A DNA stretch of 64,000 bases from Terebella lapidaria. Lineage: Eukaryota > Annelida > Polychaeta > Terebellida > Terebellidae. A model generated the notes under the pieces. The model did not search any database, had not been told where the DNA came from, and saw only the letters and a program-made list of their open reading frames with translations. Within the stretch, counting starts at the first letter, position 1. Every line of letters starts with the position of its first letter. Position numbers and translations under genes: made by a program. The stretch is taken from NCBI GenBank assembly GCA_949152475.1, contig OX424566.1:13725177-13789176 (forward strand). Direction: 5' to 3'. Shown here in pieces: positions 12,701 to 30,498 of this stretch.

Positions 12701-13019
12701 CTGGTTGTACTAACTAATACTGTATTCTCCCGTACAATACTCACAGACACCATATTATATCCCTGTACTCACTGTACTCAGTACGTGTCTCTATACTCAC
12801 TGATCCCTGCCCTCACAATGATCCCGTATCTTTTAGGTATCCATTGATATCGTATATATCATGTACTCACTTGTCCCGGATCTGCCCGTTGACCTCGCTA
12901 AGTTCCACCCCGTCCAGGCCTGCCGGACCCTGGGGCTCCAGGGACGTGGCTCGCTCGACCTTCACCGCTTGGTGCGCCACCACGCGGTTCCCCTCACTCA
13001 AATCGTACTTCTTCACCAT
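1..13019 (-). CDS. abcb1: ABCB-type full multidrug transporter (P-glycoprotein-like), spliced, 3' end beyond the window
   Basis: An ATP-driven plasma-membrane exporter of hydrophobic compounds, by family. Twenty-three coding exons were placed by reading frame and GT/AG boundaries, and every junction keeps phase. They give about 1,018 residues in the order TMD1 (about 75-400), NBD1 (about 415-655), linker (656-703) and TMD2 (704-1018, incomplete). The usual length is about 1,280, so roughly 260 residues (NBD2) lie past the left edge. The start is the ATG at 13019-13017 in a good context (ACC before, G after), followed by a charged cytoplasmic N-terminus without a signal peptide, as in the family. 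The largest intron (1097-4754) holds nested mobile elements. NBD1 has an unusual signature motif. The reading frame is intact throughout. Assignment to ABCB is firm; orthology to a particular ABCB member is not. Confidence 0.95.
1193..4548. mobile_element. Family A hairpin-ended non-autonomous element, with a family B copy inside
   Basis: The left end begins TTAGCCCAAAGGCTA, a small hairpin, then TAGGTTACCGGAC. The right end is GGTTATCGGACC followed by AAAGGTTCGGTAACCTA, so TAGGTTACCG is inverted at the two ends. The interior has two tandem units with AAGGTCA motifs and ATGGCCGCC stretches, and a GGAC-rich run near the right end. No transposase is encoded. A family B element (2223-4035) splits the second unit. 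The whole lies in the intron between coding exons 19 and 20 of the ABCB gene. The transposase that moved it cannot be told from this sequence. Confidence 0.8.
2223..4035. mobile_element. Family B hairpin-ended element (copy 1, three internal units)
   Basis: The left end CATAGCACCAAGGCTGCT is a hairpin followed by GTAGCTTACCGGC. The right end GCTTATCGGCCC, AAA, GGGCCGGTAAGC is a near-perfect hairpin, and TAGCTTACCGGC is inverted at the ends. The interior has three tandem units of about 450 bases, each with TTGACCTTCC, AAGGTCATTGAAGG, a poly-A/T tract and ATGGCCGCC. A GGACGGACGACGGACG run precedes the right end. It is inserted in the family A element, between a GAAGGAAAA and an AAAGTGCCG that are contiguous in the neighbouring A unit. 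No protein is encoded. Confidence 0.82.
5090..5560 (-). repeat. 44-bp minisatellite carrying the exon 17 splice donor
   Basis: About ten imperfect copies of a 44-bp unit fill the intron between coding exons 17 and 18. Read on the minus strand each unit carries TTCATCGCC then GTGAGTAC, the last nine bases of exon 17 plus its donor, followed by about 27 bases of intron. Two unit subtypes (CCGATCATGCTAAC and CCTGGTCAGGCTAAC) roughly alternate. Several units keep an intact GTGAGTAC, others have decayed to forms such as GTGATGA or TTGAGTAC. The array evidently grew from the exon/intron junction itself. Confidence 0.9.
5905..5975. repeat. Two-copy tandem duplication in ABCB intron 16
   Basis: The segment beginning AAATTGACTATAAACGTTGC occurs twice in direct succession, nearly identical, just downstream of coding exon 16 in gene direction. 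It is a simple recent duplication with no coding content. Confidence 0.85.
6255..6410 (-). repeat. Short minisatellite abutting the exon 15 splice donor
   Basis: Starting at the donor of coding exon 15 (GTTAGTTCTAGCTACG), related units containing TTCTGGCTACG and GTGAACATT recur about four times over 150 bases, some with insertions. The donor itself lies in the first unit, so the array appears to begin at, or to include, the exon/intron boundary. Confidence 0.6.
7003..8740 (-). CDS. abcb1: ABCB transporter exons 9-13: first nucleotide-binding domain
   Basis: Coding exons: 8630-8740, 8254-8379, 7806-8009, 7425-7595 and 7003-7164. Motifs in order: A-loop tyrosine in [11 protein letters not shown]; Walker [10 protein letters not shown] (about residues 453-461); Q-loop [12 protein letters not shown] signature LSRGE (about 557-561, usual form LSGGQ); Walker B ILLLDE with the catalytic glutamate (about 582); D-loop SALD; H-loop [13 protein letters not shown] with the switch histidine (about 613). 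All ATP-site residues contributed by this domain's Walker A side are present. The signature, which completes the opposite ATP site together with NBD2 Walker A, carries Gly-to-Arg and Gln-to-Glu changes. Exon 12 also has DECTSALD where most family members have DEATSALD. Confidence 0.94.
9045..13019 (-). CDS. abcb1: ABCB transporter exons 1-8: N-terminus and first transmembrane domain
   Basis: Coding exons: 12871-13019, 12449-12521, 12044-12171, 11545-11799, 11091-11262, 9849-9973, 9463-9637 and 9045-9158. The first two encode a Lys/Glu-rich cytoplasmic tail ending before TM1. Exon 3 carries TM1, an Ile/Leu/Phe-rich stretch followed by [10 protein letters not shown]. Exon 4 holds the first extracellular loop with an N-glycosylation sequon (NFTGNGT), TM2, and the start of the first intracellular loop ([16 protein letters not shown]). 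Exons 5-7 supply TM3-TM5, including the family block [14 protein letters not shown]. Exon 8 leads into the NBD. Exon 8 ends GAATGT before GTGAGT, which keeps phase 0 into exon 9. Upstream non-coding exons were not resolved. Confidence 0.93.
9974..11090 (-). other. ABCB intron 5 (1.1 kb)
   Basis: The intron between coding exons 5 and 6 is AT-rich and unique as far as can be seen. No reading frame, mobile element or RNA gene was recognised. Confidence 0.75.
12180..12240. repeat. AAT/AAC/AAG microsatellite in ABCB intron 2
   Basis: An AAT run passes into AAC and then AAG triplets just upstream (in gene direction) of the exon 3 acceptor. It is simple sequence with no coding content; poly-Asn and poly-Tyr reading frames through it are artefacts. 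Confidence 0.9.
12715..12870 (-). repeat. Degenerate repeats of the splice-donor motif at the start of ABCB intron 1
   Basis: On the minus strand exon 1 is followed by its donor GTGAGTACATG. Within the next 160 bases the GTGAGTA core occurs three more times, within short related contexts (GGGATCAGTGAGTATAG, ACAGTGAGTACAGGGAT, GTCTGTGAGTATTG). Spacing is irregular, so this is a decayed or short-range repeat rather than a clean tandem array. Any of the extra cores could act as an alternative 5' splice site. Confidence 0.55.
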
Positions 13020-16000
13020 GGTAACGGCGCGAGTCCCCTTGATTATTTACACGTGCAGTCTGTATATTTCCCCGCTTTTTTCCTTGAGTTTTGACTGTAT
13101 ATGGAACGTGGGGTTCGCGATGTCCTAAGACGGCATCATTGAGTCAGGAAATTTGTCGTCCTAGAGATTTAATATATTCCTTATCCTTTTCTTGGTACAA
13201 ATCTGAAAAGCGAAATTTAGTGGATCAGTGTTTACCCATGTTCATGTGTTATTCTGTTTACTGGTAATATTTATGTAGGGTGTATATTTAGTGTGTACTG
13301 GTATCATCATTTTTATAATCACGGGACAAAACACGAGCGAAATTTGATCCAAGTGAGTGTCATGATGAGCTGATGAGTATGCGCAAGAATACTAGATGAA
13401 ATTCCAGTTGAGTAGGAAATCGCCATCCTTACTAAATATTATTACGAACACCGGGATCCTAGGCATATGCATCATCTATTGTCATGTTTAACCTAATCGT
13501 ATAAAATGTTATAAGTGATAGCAAACCATCTCGTTCAAATGTTTAGCAAATATATGCATTCTACTCAATTTTAATTTTAATCAACAAGTATTTCGATGAA
13601 TATACATGTATTTCGGCAATATAATTAGCTGATAAAAGCATGCAACAAAGATCTACAAACAAACATTTTTACCAAGGTTGTTTCGAGCACAAACTCGGTG
13701 TTGAATCATGACCAACATTGACATAAAACTTGTAGTATTATATAAGGTGCTATCTCTTCGTAGTGCGTGGTATAATTTACAAGGGCATATTTACGCAGCT
13801 CAAGTCGAATATAGTTGAAACCGGACAATGACCTCGTAAATATATGGGTCTGTCTGAGCGCGCATCGAGATCCCAAATTGATGTACTGTATTCTGACCAT
13901 ATTCTCACCGTTGACGTTGACGCGTAGAAAACTCTATGGTGAGAATCCTTATCGCACAAGTGTGTTTGATGCTTGTTTGTTTAGTATAATAAATATTAAT
14001 GTACAAGGCCAGGTATATATCAAGATAGTGGAGATCTATCCAGTACATGGGAGCCCTAGCTGCTCATCAAATGAGGCAGTCAACTTGCTAAAATCTTAGA
14101 TAAAGGGATTAGATTTACGATAATCTACAAGAGCGGGACAAAAGGCAAGAATTTCACACGTCGAGTCGCCGAAGAGGTTCGAATATAAGTGTTCACGATA
14201 AAAAAAAGCAAGCGCTTCTAAGAAATATCAGCGTGTGTTTATCATTAATAACGTTGCGTTTCATGGAAATGACATTGATAGAAAAAAGATGAGAACAAGA
14301 AAAGAACATGCCAAATATTTTACCAGCATTATGATGAAAAAATTGTGAGAAAATTTTAATTTTCTTTGAATCGACTTGAAGAATGTTCAATATTTTAATT
14401 TGCAACTTATTTAGGTCAAATATGGAAGGCTTTTTCCTAAAGTGTATTTCCTTTCGAATTTGAATTATTTGTTTTCAACGTAATTTACATGTATAACAGT
14501 TTACAAATTTCGAGTTGCATTTAACCCTTTCATTCAAGACAGTTCACTACGGCCTCAATTCCATACTTTGATGAAATTTCCGTGTTTTCGCAAATGTCAA
14601 ATTTATCGAAATTTTATTCCCGATTGAACATCAAGAGTTGAAGAGCATGAGCTTCGTAAATGACTGCGAATATGTATAGCCTGGTAGTTTTGCATTATCC
14701 AAAATATTATATGTGCAATAAAAAAAAATCAAAATATTCTGAACAACTATACTTGTTAATCGGTATATTTCTCAATGATTTCAAGGAAGGTGAAAAAAAA
14801 TGTCATGTAATTACGATGACTCAGTATTCATATTATTGTAGATTGGAACGCATTGTCTTTGTGCGGTTAATCACGGTTAATCTGATTACATGTATGTATT
14901 TGAATAACAGACTTACTGGAAGCCGCATCTACATGTATATGATTGTATGTGTATCCATCCATGTGTGTGTACTTTCGACAATAGCTCTTTGACTTATGCT
15001 ACCACTATCTTGTTTGCAATAATATTTTGCTATAATATTTCATTGTTATGTAAGTATCTATAGGTAGATCTACGTCATCGTGAGCGACACATAAAAAAAC
15101 TTAGGGCCTCTTCAGGTAGGCTATCAGTGTGTCATGCATATTAATGAAGTGAAAACGTCAATACTTTTCGAGGCTGACACATCGTAAATTTATCATGGAT
15201 ATATCATACTTATTGCGAAAATAATGAACCTGGACCAAAATAAAAAGTGCGTAGACGAGTAAAACATTCAGAACCATATATTGTACATATTGTACATTGC
15301 GAATCTTGTATGATTGTGCACTGTTGAAAACAAAAATCAAAGAGAAATACAGAAATCAACTTTCCGTATTGTCGATGAAAAAGCTTGCTTGGGGGCAAGG
15401 TTGTGGGAGTATATTTTTGTTGGTAATCTGATAATATTATTTCACTATTTATGATTTGATTATAGGCTCCATTCATTTCGTTGATTGATCATATTGAATT
15501 TCATATATGTACAAACCGCATATCTGAACGGATCCTTATGTATTTTTCTCCAAATCCTGTATTGAGTGTCGTTGCAATAGTATTCGACAAAATCAATCAT
15601 TACGATATTACACAAATATGTGCGGTGACCGAACTCAAAACGTTTCTCGATTATGTATAATATATATATACAGGCAATCTTGTATTAATCTGATGCCAAA
15701 CAACTTATTACAACACTTTGAAAAAGTTAGCATCTCTCGGGTGAGCATACGATGAACATAGTTACGACTCGGCGACCTTCCAGTTTATCATTAATATTTG
15801 GTGTTTTCTAACCGTCGTCCAGTGTCGCATTGCATCAAGATAATTTAATGTCTGCAATATTAATGCTTTCCACAAATCTGCACAAGTGCACGATTTTGCT
15901 CACCTCTGGAACACGGCTGTCAAATTTATTCCAAATTGAAATATATCCAGTGGGGAAAAAAATGCCCTCTACTACTGAGTTAGTTAAAGGAATAATATAA

Positions 16001-17414
16001 TCTAGCCATTATGTGCCCGTTTGCAAAGGACCTCAAATGCCTGGTCGACTTATCCTTCTGGCTAGCTCTCCTATGAGTACACTAATAGGGGCGCATTTCG
16101 CGATATATTTATGTACTGGGCACGATAATCAGTTAATATGACATTTGCCCCTCTCAGGTTAAGCAAAAGAAAAAAGCCTAGACATAAGGGTGGGCTCATT
16201 GTTGAGGAGTCCAATATCTAATGATAATATTTTTTTCGAGTGATTTACAAGGGTCAAATGCCATCTATGGGACTATGATAACGCACAGTTTGCTTATACC
16301 AGAGCTGGGGGCTGCATGGTGGGGATAGGTAAGAATCAAGGAACATATTTCGCCTCTGGGTTCGATAACTAAGTAGAAACAATAAGTGGTTCGTATATTA
16401 CTAATTGTTTGGTGACATACACGTCAGTAAGGCATAGTGGAGGCCACGGGGTGTTCCAAAAGCTTTGTAAAGTTTGACATGAAGATGTATTACTTAACAC
16501 TACTGTTTGTTTGATCAGTTTTTACTCTCTATTCGTAAAAATCAGCTGGAAGACCAAAATCAATCTATTCTCGGACATTCTAAGCAAATACAAGTAGAAA
16601 ATGTGAGACACCAAAATTATTAAACAGAGACTTGCTGTCAAAATTATGTTACGTAACATACAATAGCATTTTCACAATGCAATGATATAATATATCCATC
16701 AGGCTTCTAAATTACTCAATAAACCCATTTTAGCACCAACTTCTTATCAACTTCACTACGTAAGAACATCGATTAATATTCCAATACGTACATGCTCCTT
16801 CGTGTAATTGCCATTTTAATTGCGAAAAAATAATATTCCATCGCGACATCTGAAATTGGTAGTAATTTTGTCACACCCTATAAAACAGGCAAAAACTCAT
16901 TACACGAATAAGCATCAAATCCGCCAATATGAGACTGCAAGCCCCGGGTTCAATAAACGGGACACAGTATCCACGTGTTCAATCATTCGGGGTTGTAAAT
17001 TCGGCTTTTACGTATGATATTTACACTAAAATTATAAATGTGATGCCTTGATATCATTAGGCTTGGTCACTTGATAACTACTGTTCTGTTGGGATGATTT
17101 GAGCGAATAATTCAACAATGAAGCACGCCAGCAATGCCAAATATTTTGCGAATTTTGTTTACATATTTATTCGCAAAATATTTGTTCCTCAGAATTAATA
17201 GGTATGTTATTTGAGCTTCGTATCAACCATGTCATCTCATATCAACATTCATCACATAAAAATGTACTTTGCCTTACTGTGTAAACATGTACTAATCAAG
17301 TTTAAATCAGCTAGTGGAAACTTGAATATTAATAATAAATCTAGATGAATGAAAATGACATGACGAATTCATTGAACAATATTTCAAACAGTCTCTTATA
17401 TTTTAGTATATAAA
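13020..17414. other. Intergenic DNA upstream of the ABCB gene
   Basis: AT-rich sequence that should contain the ABCB promoter and any non-coding 5' exon. I could not fix a TATA box, CpG island or upstream splice site with confidence. No coding exon, RNA gene or clear mobile element was recognised. Confidence 0.6.
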
Positions 17415-18757
17415 CATAGCACCAAGGGTGCTGTAGCTTACCGGCAATCATGAGAAATGCAGAGTATTGATTTTCCAACATATAAATTGTTACACTGATC
17501 TCAAACTCTATTGTCAAAACATGTTCGTAAATGTTGCTGGAAACACATTTTCTGTATGGACGAAATCAAATTACACATCACAAAGGTACATAAAGAGATT
17601 CTTATACATGATTTCGAGAAAAACTGCCTGAACAGATTTAGACAAAATGGCCACCAAAGACAAATTCATCGTTTTTGACTTTCCAAGGTCATTGAAGGTC
17701 AAATTCAAGGTCATCACTCAAACCGCAATATATGATTTCCCATTTGAATGTGCCAATACTTAGGCTCTATTTTGAAGTCTTCTATGAGTTTACTCTGCAC
17801 AGTTCCCATTATGAAGGAAAAATTGGGTGAAATTTTCTAAGTCCAAAAAATTTTCAATGGCCAAAAAAAACAATTTTCTTTTGCTGGAGATGGCTCAAAA
17901 CGAATAGTGACTTGATTTCAGACCAAAAAAAAATTTTTTGCTGACCCATCAAAAAATCAAAATGGCCGCCACACGCAGACCGGCGATTCAAGGGCAACGA
18001 AACTTATACACATCATAGAGGTACATGAGGGGAATGTTTTGAAACAAAAATCTCAAATTGATCAGACAGTTTTTGAGAAAATGGCCATAATAGTCCAAAA
18101 TTGGCCATTTTTCGACAAAAAAAGGTCGTTTTGTCCTTCCAAGGTCATTGAAGATCAATTTCAAGGTCATCGCTCAAACCGCAATATATGATTTCCCATT
18201 TGAATGTGGCAATACTTAGGCTCTATTTTCAAGTGTTCTATGAGTTTACTCCGCAGAGCTCCCATTATGAAGGAAAATTGGGTGAAATTTTCTAAGTCCC
18301 AAAAATTTTTCAATGGGCAAAAAAATTTTTGCTCGAAATCGCTCAAAACGAATAGTGACTTGATTTGGGACAAAAAAAATTTTTTTCGCCGATCCGTCAA
18401 AAAATCAAAATGGCCGCCACTCGCAGACCGGCGATTCAAGGGCAACGAAAATTATACACGTCATAAAGGTACATGAGAGGAATGTTTTGAAACAAAAATC
18501 TCAAAACTGATCAGACAAAATGGCCTCCAAAGTCCAAAATTGGCAAATTTGCGTCAAAAATGGCCGCCAAATAGGCGAAAACGATTCAATCAAAAAAATT
18601 TAAAAAGCGTTTTTAGATACTGGCCCAAGGTATGTTCTGACAAATTTATGGGGAAATTCATCTTGTCAAAAAAAAGTTACAGACCCGGACGGACGACGGA
18701 CGGACGACGGACGAAAAACCACGACAATAGCTTATCGGCCCAAAGGGCTGGTAAGCT
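17415..18757. mobile_element. Family B hairpin-ended element (copy 2, two internal units)
   Basis: It has the same ends as copy 1 (CATAGCACCAAGGGTGCT then GTAGCTTACCGGC; right end with AAAGGGCTGGTAAGCTA) but only two internal units of about 450 bases. It lies alone in the intergenic region between the ABCB and CDC7 genes, which gives clean outside boundaries for the family. It encodes no protein. Confidence 0.82.
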
Positions 18758-19699
18758 AAAATAAGAAAAAGATCGTCTGTGCATAATAGAGTTTTTGAAA
18801 ACAAAACGAGGATGACCGATATAGTACAAGCCTGTTTATGTGTTTGTTGACACATGAAAAATGGTTATTTTTTTAAAATAAAAAGTAAAGTATATTAGTG
18901 TGTAATACGGATTTGTGTGTAAACAATGACAAGAAACAATATCAGTCAACACAGCGATATTAAGTTATAAACAATGACGGTGTTAATTTTTCACTGAAAA
19001 AAAAAACACTTGTGTCATGGATTCAGAGAATGAACTCAACATGTTCGGTATAAGTTTAGTAATGTCAGTATTGATATCGATAAGGTGGAATTTACGTGAA
19101 GATAAGCGGTTATATATTGATCATTATATGATGGTAGATCAGTCAGCGTTGACTAGGCATGTACCACTGTCTGCAAACGTGAAAAGCTTCTTTGGTGGCG
19201 ATTGGCCGATATATTTAGAACTCGTGTACTAATTGGTTTTGATCTGGCATTAGCAAGCCTACATATGTGTAGGCTGTATATGTGAAACGTTATAATACAT
19301 TCGTTGAATTATTTCATCCAGTATATAATCCCAAAAAAACATGATTGGACATAAATATATTTACGTTCATTCATACTTGTCCATGACAAGTAACTTGTGA
19401 AATGTACCAAAATATTCGGCTGGCAATCGCGATGCAACTGCATGGCTTGTACGAAACACGCGTGAACATGTATAATCAACCCAATTCTATGACAGGCACA
19501 TCACACTTATATCTTATAAAGTCCATGTTGTCGCAATATATCAAATGTATACTAGTAGCAGTGAAGCATACGTCTGATCTTTCCTTTGATATACATGTAC
19601 CTTGGGACCAAGGGTCCTGCAGTTTGTGATAAAATTATCAGGATGTTATTTTGACAAGACATGAAAGTCATCTGAATCAAGTGACCATTCAGCATTCAA

Positions 19700-21670
19700 C
19701 ATCACTCGGAAATTCGGAACAATGTTCAAGGTCACAGAAAATATCTGCCTCCTGATTTGTTTGGTTATCGTCAATGCACTTCTTCGAGTCTCAGGGTCGT
19801 CTGAGTTAATTTTAAATGTCACCAGAAGGGCAGACATATTGTGTAACTATCTATTTTGTGATAAAGAAAAACCTACAAAGCCAAATCTTGAACACTTTTT
19901 AAGGTAAACTAAAACACGGTGACCTTGAGATCGAGACTCATCGACAATATTTTCTGCTATTTTCAACATAACTGTATGCTCACAGTATCAACATAGGTTG
20001 AATATTCAAACAAGCCGTCTTCCAGACCCCCCAAAAAAATGCATGATGAGGTATTGAGAAACTTGAGTTTCAACTTTGATCATTGAATGTCATCTACGGT
20101 AATGGTCATTGTCACTAAAGTATGAACCATGCACCATATTGGGTGCATACTGGGTCACTTTCGTCCTACGATTAGCGTGATTTAGTATCGTGAATGTCAA
20201 TGCACAGCTTGTCTTGTGATTATTACTTTTGATACGTGACTTGCGATGATACTCAAGCACTTCATCACTGTTGGCCAAAATACACATCTTCGTGTAACCT
20301 TAACCACTTGAGCAATCCGGAAAACCTAAGCTCAAGGTCAAGGTCATTAAAGGCTCCAAACGTAATATTGACTGTATGTTCATAATTCATAATTTACGAA
20401 GCTTCATCTTCATTAGTTCCGTCCACAATGACCAATTTACACTTTTTCGTGTAACCATTACCCTGGACTTGAGCGCTCAAGGTCACATGAGGACAAACTC
20501 AAGGTCATCAATAGATGCAGTTCATACAACTTGTATGTTCATAATACATACAAGTTCTACTAAATTATACAGTTTCATCTAATAATAATAAAAATAATAA
20601 TTTATTTTGTATAGCTTACATGTAAATTCACCGAAGTGCTCTAAAACGCTCTGTACAAAGAGATAAAACGATATATAAGAAACGGAAATGGAAAAAGGAG
20701 ATGAATATGATTAGTTGATAAAATGTTCAGTAAACAAATATGTCTTTAGCTTAGATTTGAACGTGTCCAAGGTGATTGATTCCCTGATCCCACTGGGCAG
20801 TCTATTCCACATGCAAGGTCCAGCAATGCTAAATGCCCGCGATTTAGCAGCCGTGGATCTGGTGAAAGGCACAACTAGCAAGCTGAGGCTAGAAGATCGC
20901 AGATTTCGGGATGGAACGTGTCTTTTGACCATTGATTATATGTAGCCTGGTGCAGTTCCATTTATGGCCTTGAATACCATCACAAGGATTTTGAATTGCA
21001 CCCGCTTGGCGGTGGGGAACCAGTGGAGGGATCGAAGTATTGGAGTAACGTGCTCATATTTTGATGACCCAGTTATGAGACGGGCAGCTACGTTTTGGAC
21101 GCGTTGTAGTCGTGAGATCTGGGACGATGGCATTCCGCACAGCAACGCATTGCAATAGTCCAATCTTGAAGAAACGAGCGCATGGACAACCATTTCAAGA
21201 GAGCGTGGGTCGAGTAGCTTCTTGATGTGGTAGATGTTACGGAGATGTAACTGGGATGATTTGCAGACAGCAGAGATATGATTGGTCATGGTCAATTGCG
21301 AGTCAAACACAACGCCAATATTTTTGGCAGCAGATGAGGGATTGATGATATCAGCGCCGACTTTAATTGTCGGGTTGCCTATCTGCTGTGATAGGTGTGG
21401 CGAGCTTATGACAATCAACTCAGTATTACTGTTGTTCATTTTGAGTCGATGGTCGATGAATGTCAGCAATCATCTCGAACAAAGGGCAATATGCACATCT
21501 GCAACGTTGAGTTTGAACACTTATGTCATCTGAGGTCAACTTCAAGGTCACTAAAAGATGCACCACAAATGTCTTCCTATATGCTCATGGAACAAGCTCA
21601 GAATATCTTCAAGCATTCAGCCTCCAGAAGACAGCCTCCTAAAGTGGCATCTTGGGCCAATAGTTGACCA
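19700..21670. mobile_element. Decayed family A-like sequence interrupted by a LINE
   Basis: Segments at 19715-20575 and 21530-21640 resemble the left part of family A: TTCAAGGTCA repeats, ATATGTTCATAA-like phrases, and CTTCCTATATG followed by a TCTTCAAGCATT-like end. Between them sits a LINE 3' fragment (20581-21470). Ends are not recognisable, so this is an old, broken copy or a related family. No protein is encoded by the A-like parts. Confidence 0.5.
20581..21470 (-). mobile_element. 5'-truncated CR1/L2-like LINE, C-terminal reverse transcriptase and 3' tail
   Basis: Minus-strand translation from 21469 to 20711 gives the RT C-terminal region: DHRLKMNNSNTELIVIS, NIGVVFDSQLTM, LVSSRLDYCNALLCGMP, RLQRVQNVAARLITG, LHWFPTAKRVQFKIL, then PSRNLRSSSLSLLVVP and WNRLPSGIRE. 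One in-frame TAA interrupts it at 20936-20938, just after the GTAPGYI motif. The 3' UTR contains TGTACAGAGCGTTTTAGAGC and ends in an AATAAT-type simple repeat at 20581-20610. The element lacks its endonuclease and most of its RT, so it is a dead 5'-truncated insertion. Confidence 0.9.
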
Positions 21671-22480
21671 AATTACAGTACCATGAATTTCAACAGGGGA
21701 AGAACACCTAAACCGTGTTTGTTAGATAGCAGAACGGAGGGAAACGGATGCCAACTGACAACATAAGCTAGTCCTGATAAGGTAAATTCTTGGAAGACAA
21801 GAAAATGCAGCTAACTGCGGGAGACGACATTAGAGCTCGAGCATATCTCCAGAACCACGACAGCTGAATGTATCTTACACAATGTTCTCCCACGCCCCCA
21901 CCCCCGCCCCCCCCCCCGTAAAAAAATGAAAATGAATCATATCCCCATCTCCCCCCCCCCCCCCCCCCCACATAATACCAATTCATTGCCGTATATTATG
22001 ATGAAACACATAGGCATACTTCAATCATACTTATACAGATAGGCCTGATAAAATTATATTGAACCTCAATAAAATTTCCTTCAAATATTGGAAACTATCT
22101 GTATCTGAGGAATATCTGCATCTGATATCATGATATAGCTAACACATGCATGCTGGGAGAATTAAAAGACCAGTTAAAAATAAAAAGGCTTCGCAACCCA
22201 GCATGGAACACCTTGTCATGTGATAAAATTTGTCAAATTACGGTAAATGTAGTCGTGGTATCGCAGATGAATCGTTGTGTTTACTTCATTACGCCAAAGA
22301 AGGCCGCACGCAAGAAAATCCTCATTTGAAGTAGGTGTACTAATGTTTACGCCCCAAAACAGGCGTCGATAGGTTGGCATGAAACCTCCACAAAAATGTC
22401 AGCACATAGACATGTAGAGAGTTGGGGGCTTCGCCCTCAACGCTCTAATGTCAAAAATGACACACTATATACAAATCACT
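21480..22480. other. Intergenic DNA with poly-C tracts
   Basis: Holds the end of the A-like repeat (to about 21640) and two C-rich runs near 21889-21970. No gene or RNA was recognised. The stretch GGGGGCTTCGCCCTCAACGC near 22430 resembles a small GC hairpin often found in dispersed repeats. Confidence 0.6.
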
Positions 22481-22483
22481 AAT

Positions 22484-22662
22484 TTTATTGATATTTTATA
22501 ACATATATGCAACATTCTTTAGTAATAGAGGCAGAACTGGGTTATATTTTATACAATAAATACCAATACTAAACAATCTTACACTTTCTACAAAACCTGA
22601 CGTCAATGCTGCTGGTCATATTGTTTGCGGGACACAAACGAAAACACACATATTACTTTATT
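22484..22662 (-). promoter_or_regulatory. Candidate polyadenylation signals for CDC7
   Basis: Minus-strand AATAAA hexamers occur at 22657-22662 and 22484-22489, about 330 and 505 bases after the CDC7 stop codon. Either could end the transcript. The hexamer is common in AT-rich DNA, so the assignment is tentative. Confidence 0.3.
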
Positions 22663-22991
22663 GAATCTCTGTATGTTCACACAATTTCATGAATCTTTGC
22701 TACGAAGTGTTCTTAACAGTATTTTCTGCTTAAATGTATCAAGAATGATATTCACTGCTGTTCAATTCAAGACCATTGGGTAGCCAGTATTTCAGAAAAT
22801 ACATATAAACCTATTACAATTTTGTTTAGATTTTCTTTTACTTGTATCTTGAATTTTACACTATTTACCAAAATACACTGAATTGCAAGCATGATGTATC
22901 CTGAATTATAAGATCTGTCATATATCAATGGCATGAAACACCCAAATTACTAACTACTAACACCAGTAATATATCAAACGTGTGGACAACA

Positions 22992-29636
<6,645 letters not shown>

Positions 29637-29996
29637 CCTGGTGTTCTAGAAAATGTTCTAAAAAATGAAATAAAACTTATTCTACATGTTTATACAGAAT
29701 ATCGGTTCAAACAATAGCCAGTGAAAAATATTCATGATAATGTAGACATGATTATGAAAACAAAACATTTAAGTTTAAATTAAAATTCAAAGCATCATTA
29801 CAATCAAATTCACAGTGTTATAACACTAAAACATTGTTATAACTGCTGATTATTGGAGTCCGGTTCGGACAAAACAGGAACCTGATCTACGGTACAGTAA
29901 CAGTGTAAATATTTTCTTTTTATCATGTTTATCGAATTCTTCATTTGGAATAGGCCTAGATCTAAGCCAACATAGTTGGATGCAACTTTTACAATA

Positions 29997-30247
29997 CGTG
30001 AGTTCGGAAATGTTTTCAGGTCAGGTCAGTAGAACTGGGTCAGGGTCAAGTGGTATAAACATAGCCAACCCATGCTGTCATGCTACCATTGTCGAGTCAC
30101 TGTCACCAACACATTACTCGATTTCGCCTGTACAACACTTTTTTTACTTCGAGTTCACCGCGTCACTCACGTTTGAAACTGGTGCGTACGAACGTTTTGT
30201 TTATACCACTTGAACTGACCTAGAAACATTTCCGAACTGGCTCACAG
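29997..30247. mobile_element. Small foldback element upstream of CDC7
   Basis: About 60 bases at 29997-30063 (GTTCGGAAATGTTT, AGGTCAG, TCAAGTGGTATAAACA) recur inverted at 30193-30247, with 130 bases of unrelated sequence between. The arms differ by small insertions. It has no protein and no obvious target duplication, and looks like a MITE-sized foldback element. Confidence 0.65.
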
Positions 30248-30420
30248 TAGCTAGTCTGAATCGGGCATTTTGCATTTGTTTTGTTATGACTTATGTGAGT
30301 GAGTCAATCCCTGAAAGATTAACATGCCACAGTTGAGTTGGGGCAAACTTTCATCTAGGGGTATAACCTAATGCTTAATATAACATGATGAGTGTCATAA
30401 CACTAGTCATCCTAGACAAA

Positions 30421-30498
30421 GTACGTCTAGCGGGAATACCTCCTGAGGACCGCAAGTCCGAAACTGCGGTCCTCAGCAGATATCCCCGAAAGACGTGC
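30421..30498. repeat. Long imperfect palindrome
   Basis: A perfect 12-base stem, CTGAGGACCGCA against TGCGGTCCTCAG, closes a 10-base loop at 30445-30478. The pairing continues outward imperfectly through TACGTCTAGCGGG and CCCCGAAAGACGTG. The whole could extrude as a cruciform, or fold as a hairpin if transcribed. Confidence 0.75.

Noticed and set aside
18167-18764. Open frames on both strands within the family B elements
   Set aside because: Similar frames appear in every copy because of shared AT-rich repeat sequence. They differ in length between copies and lack transposase motifs.
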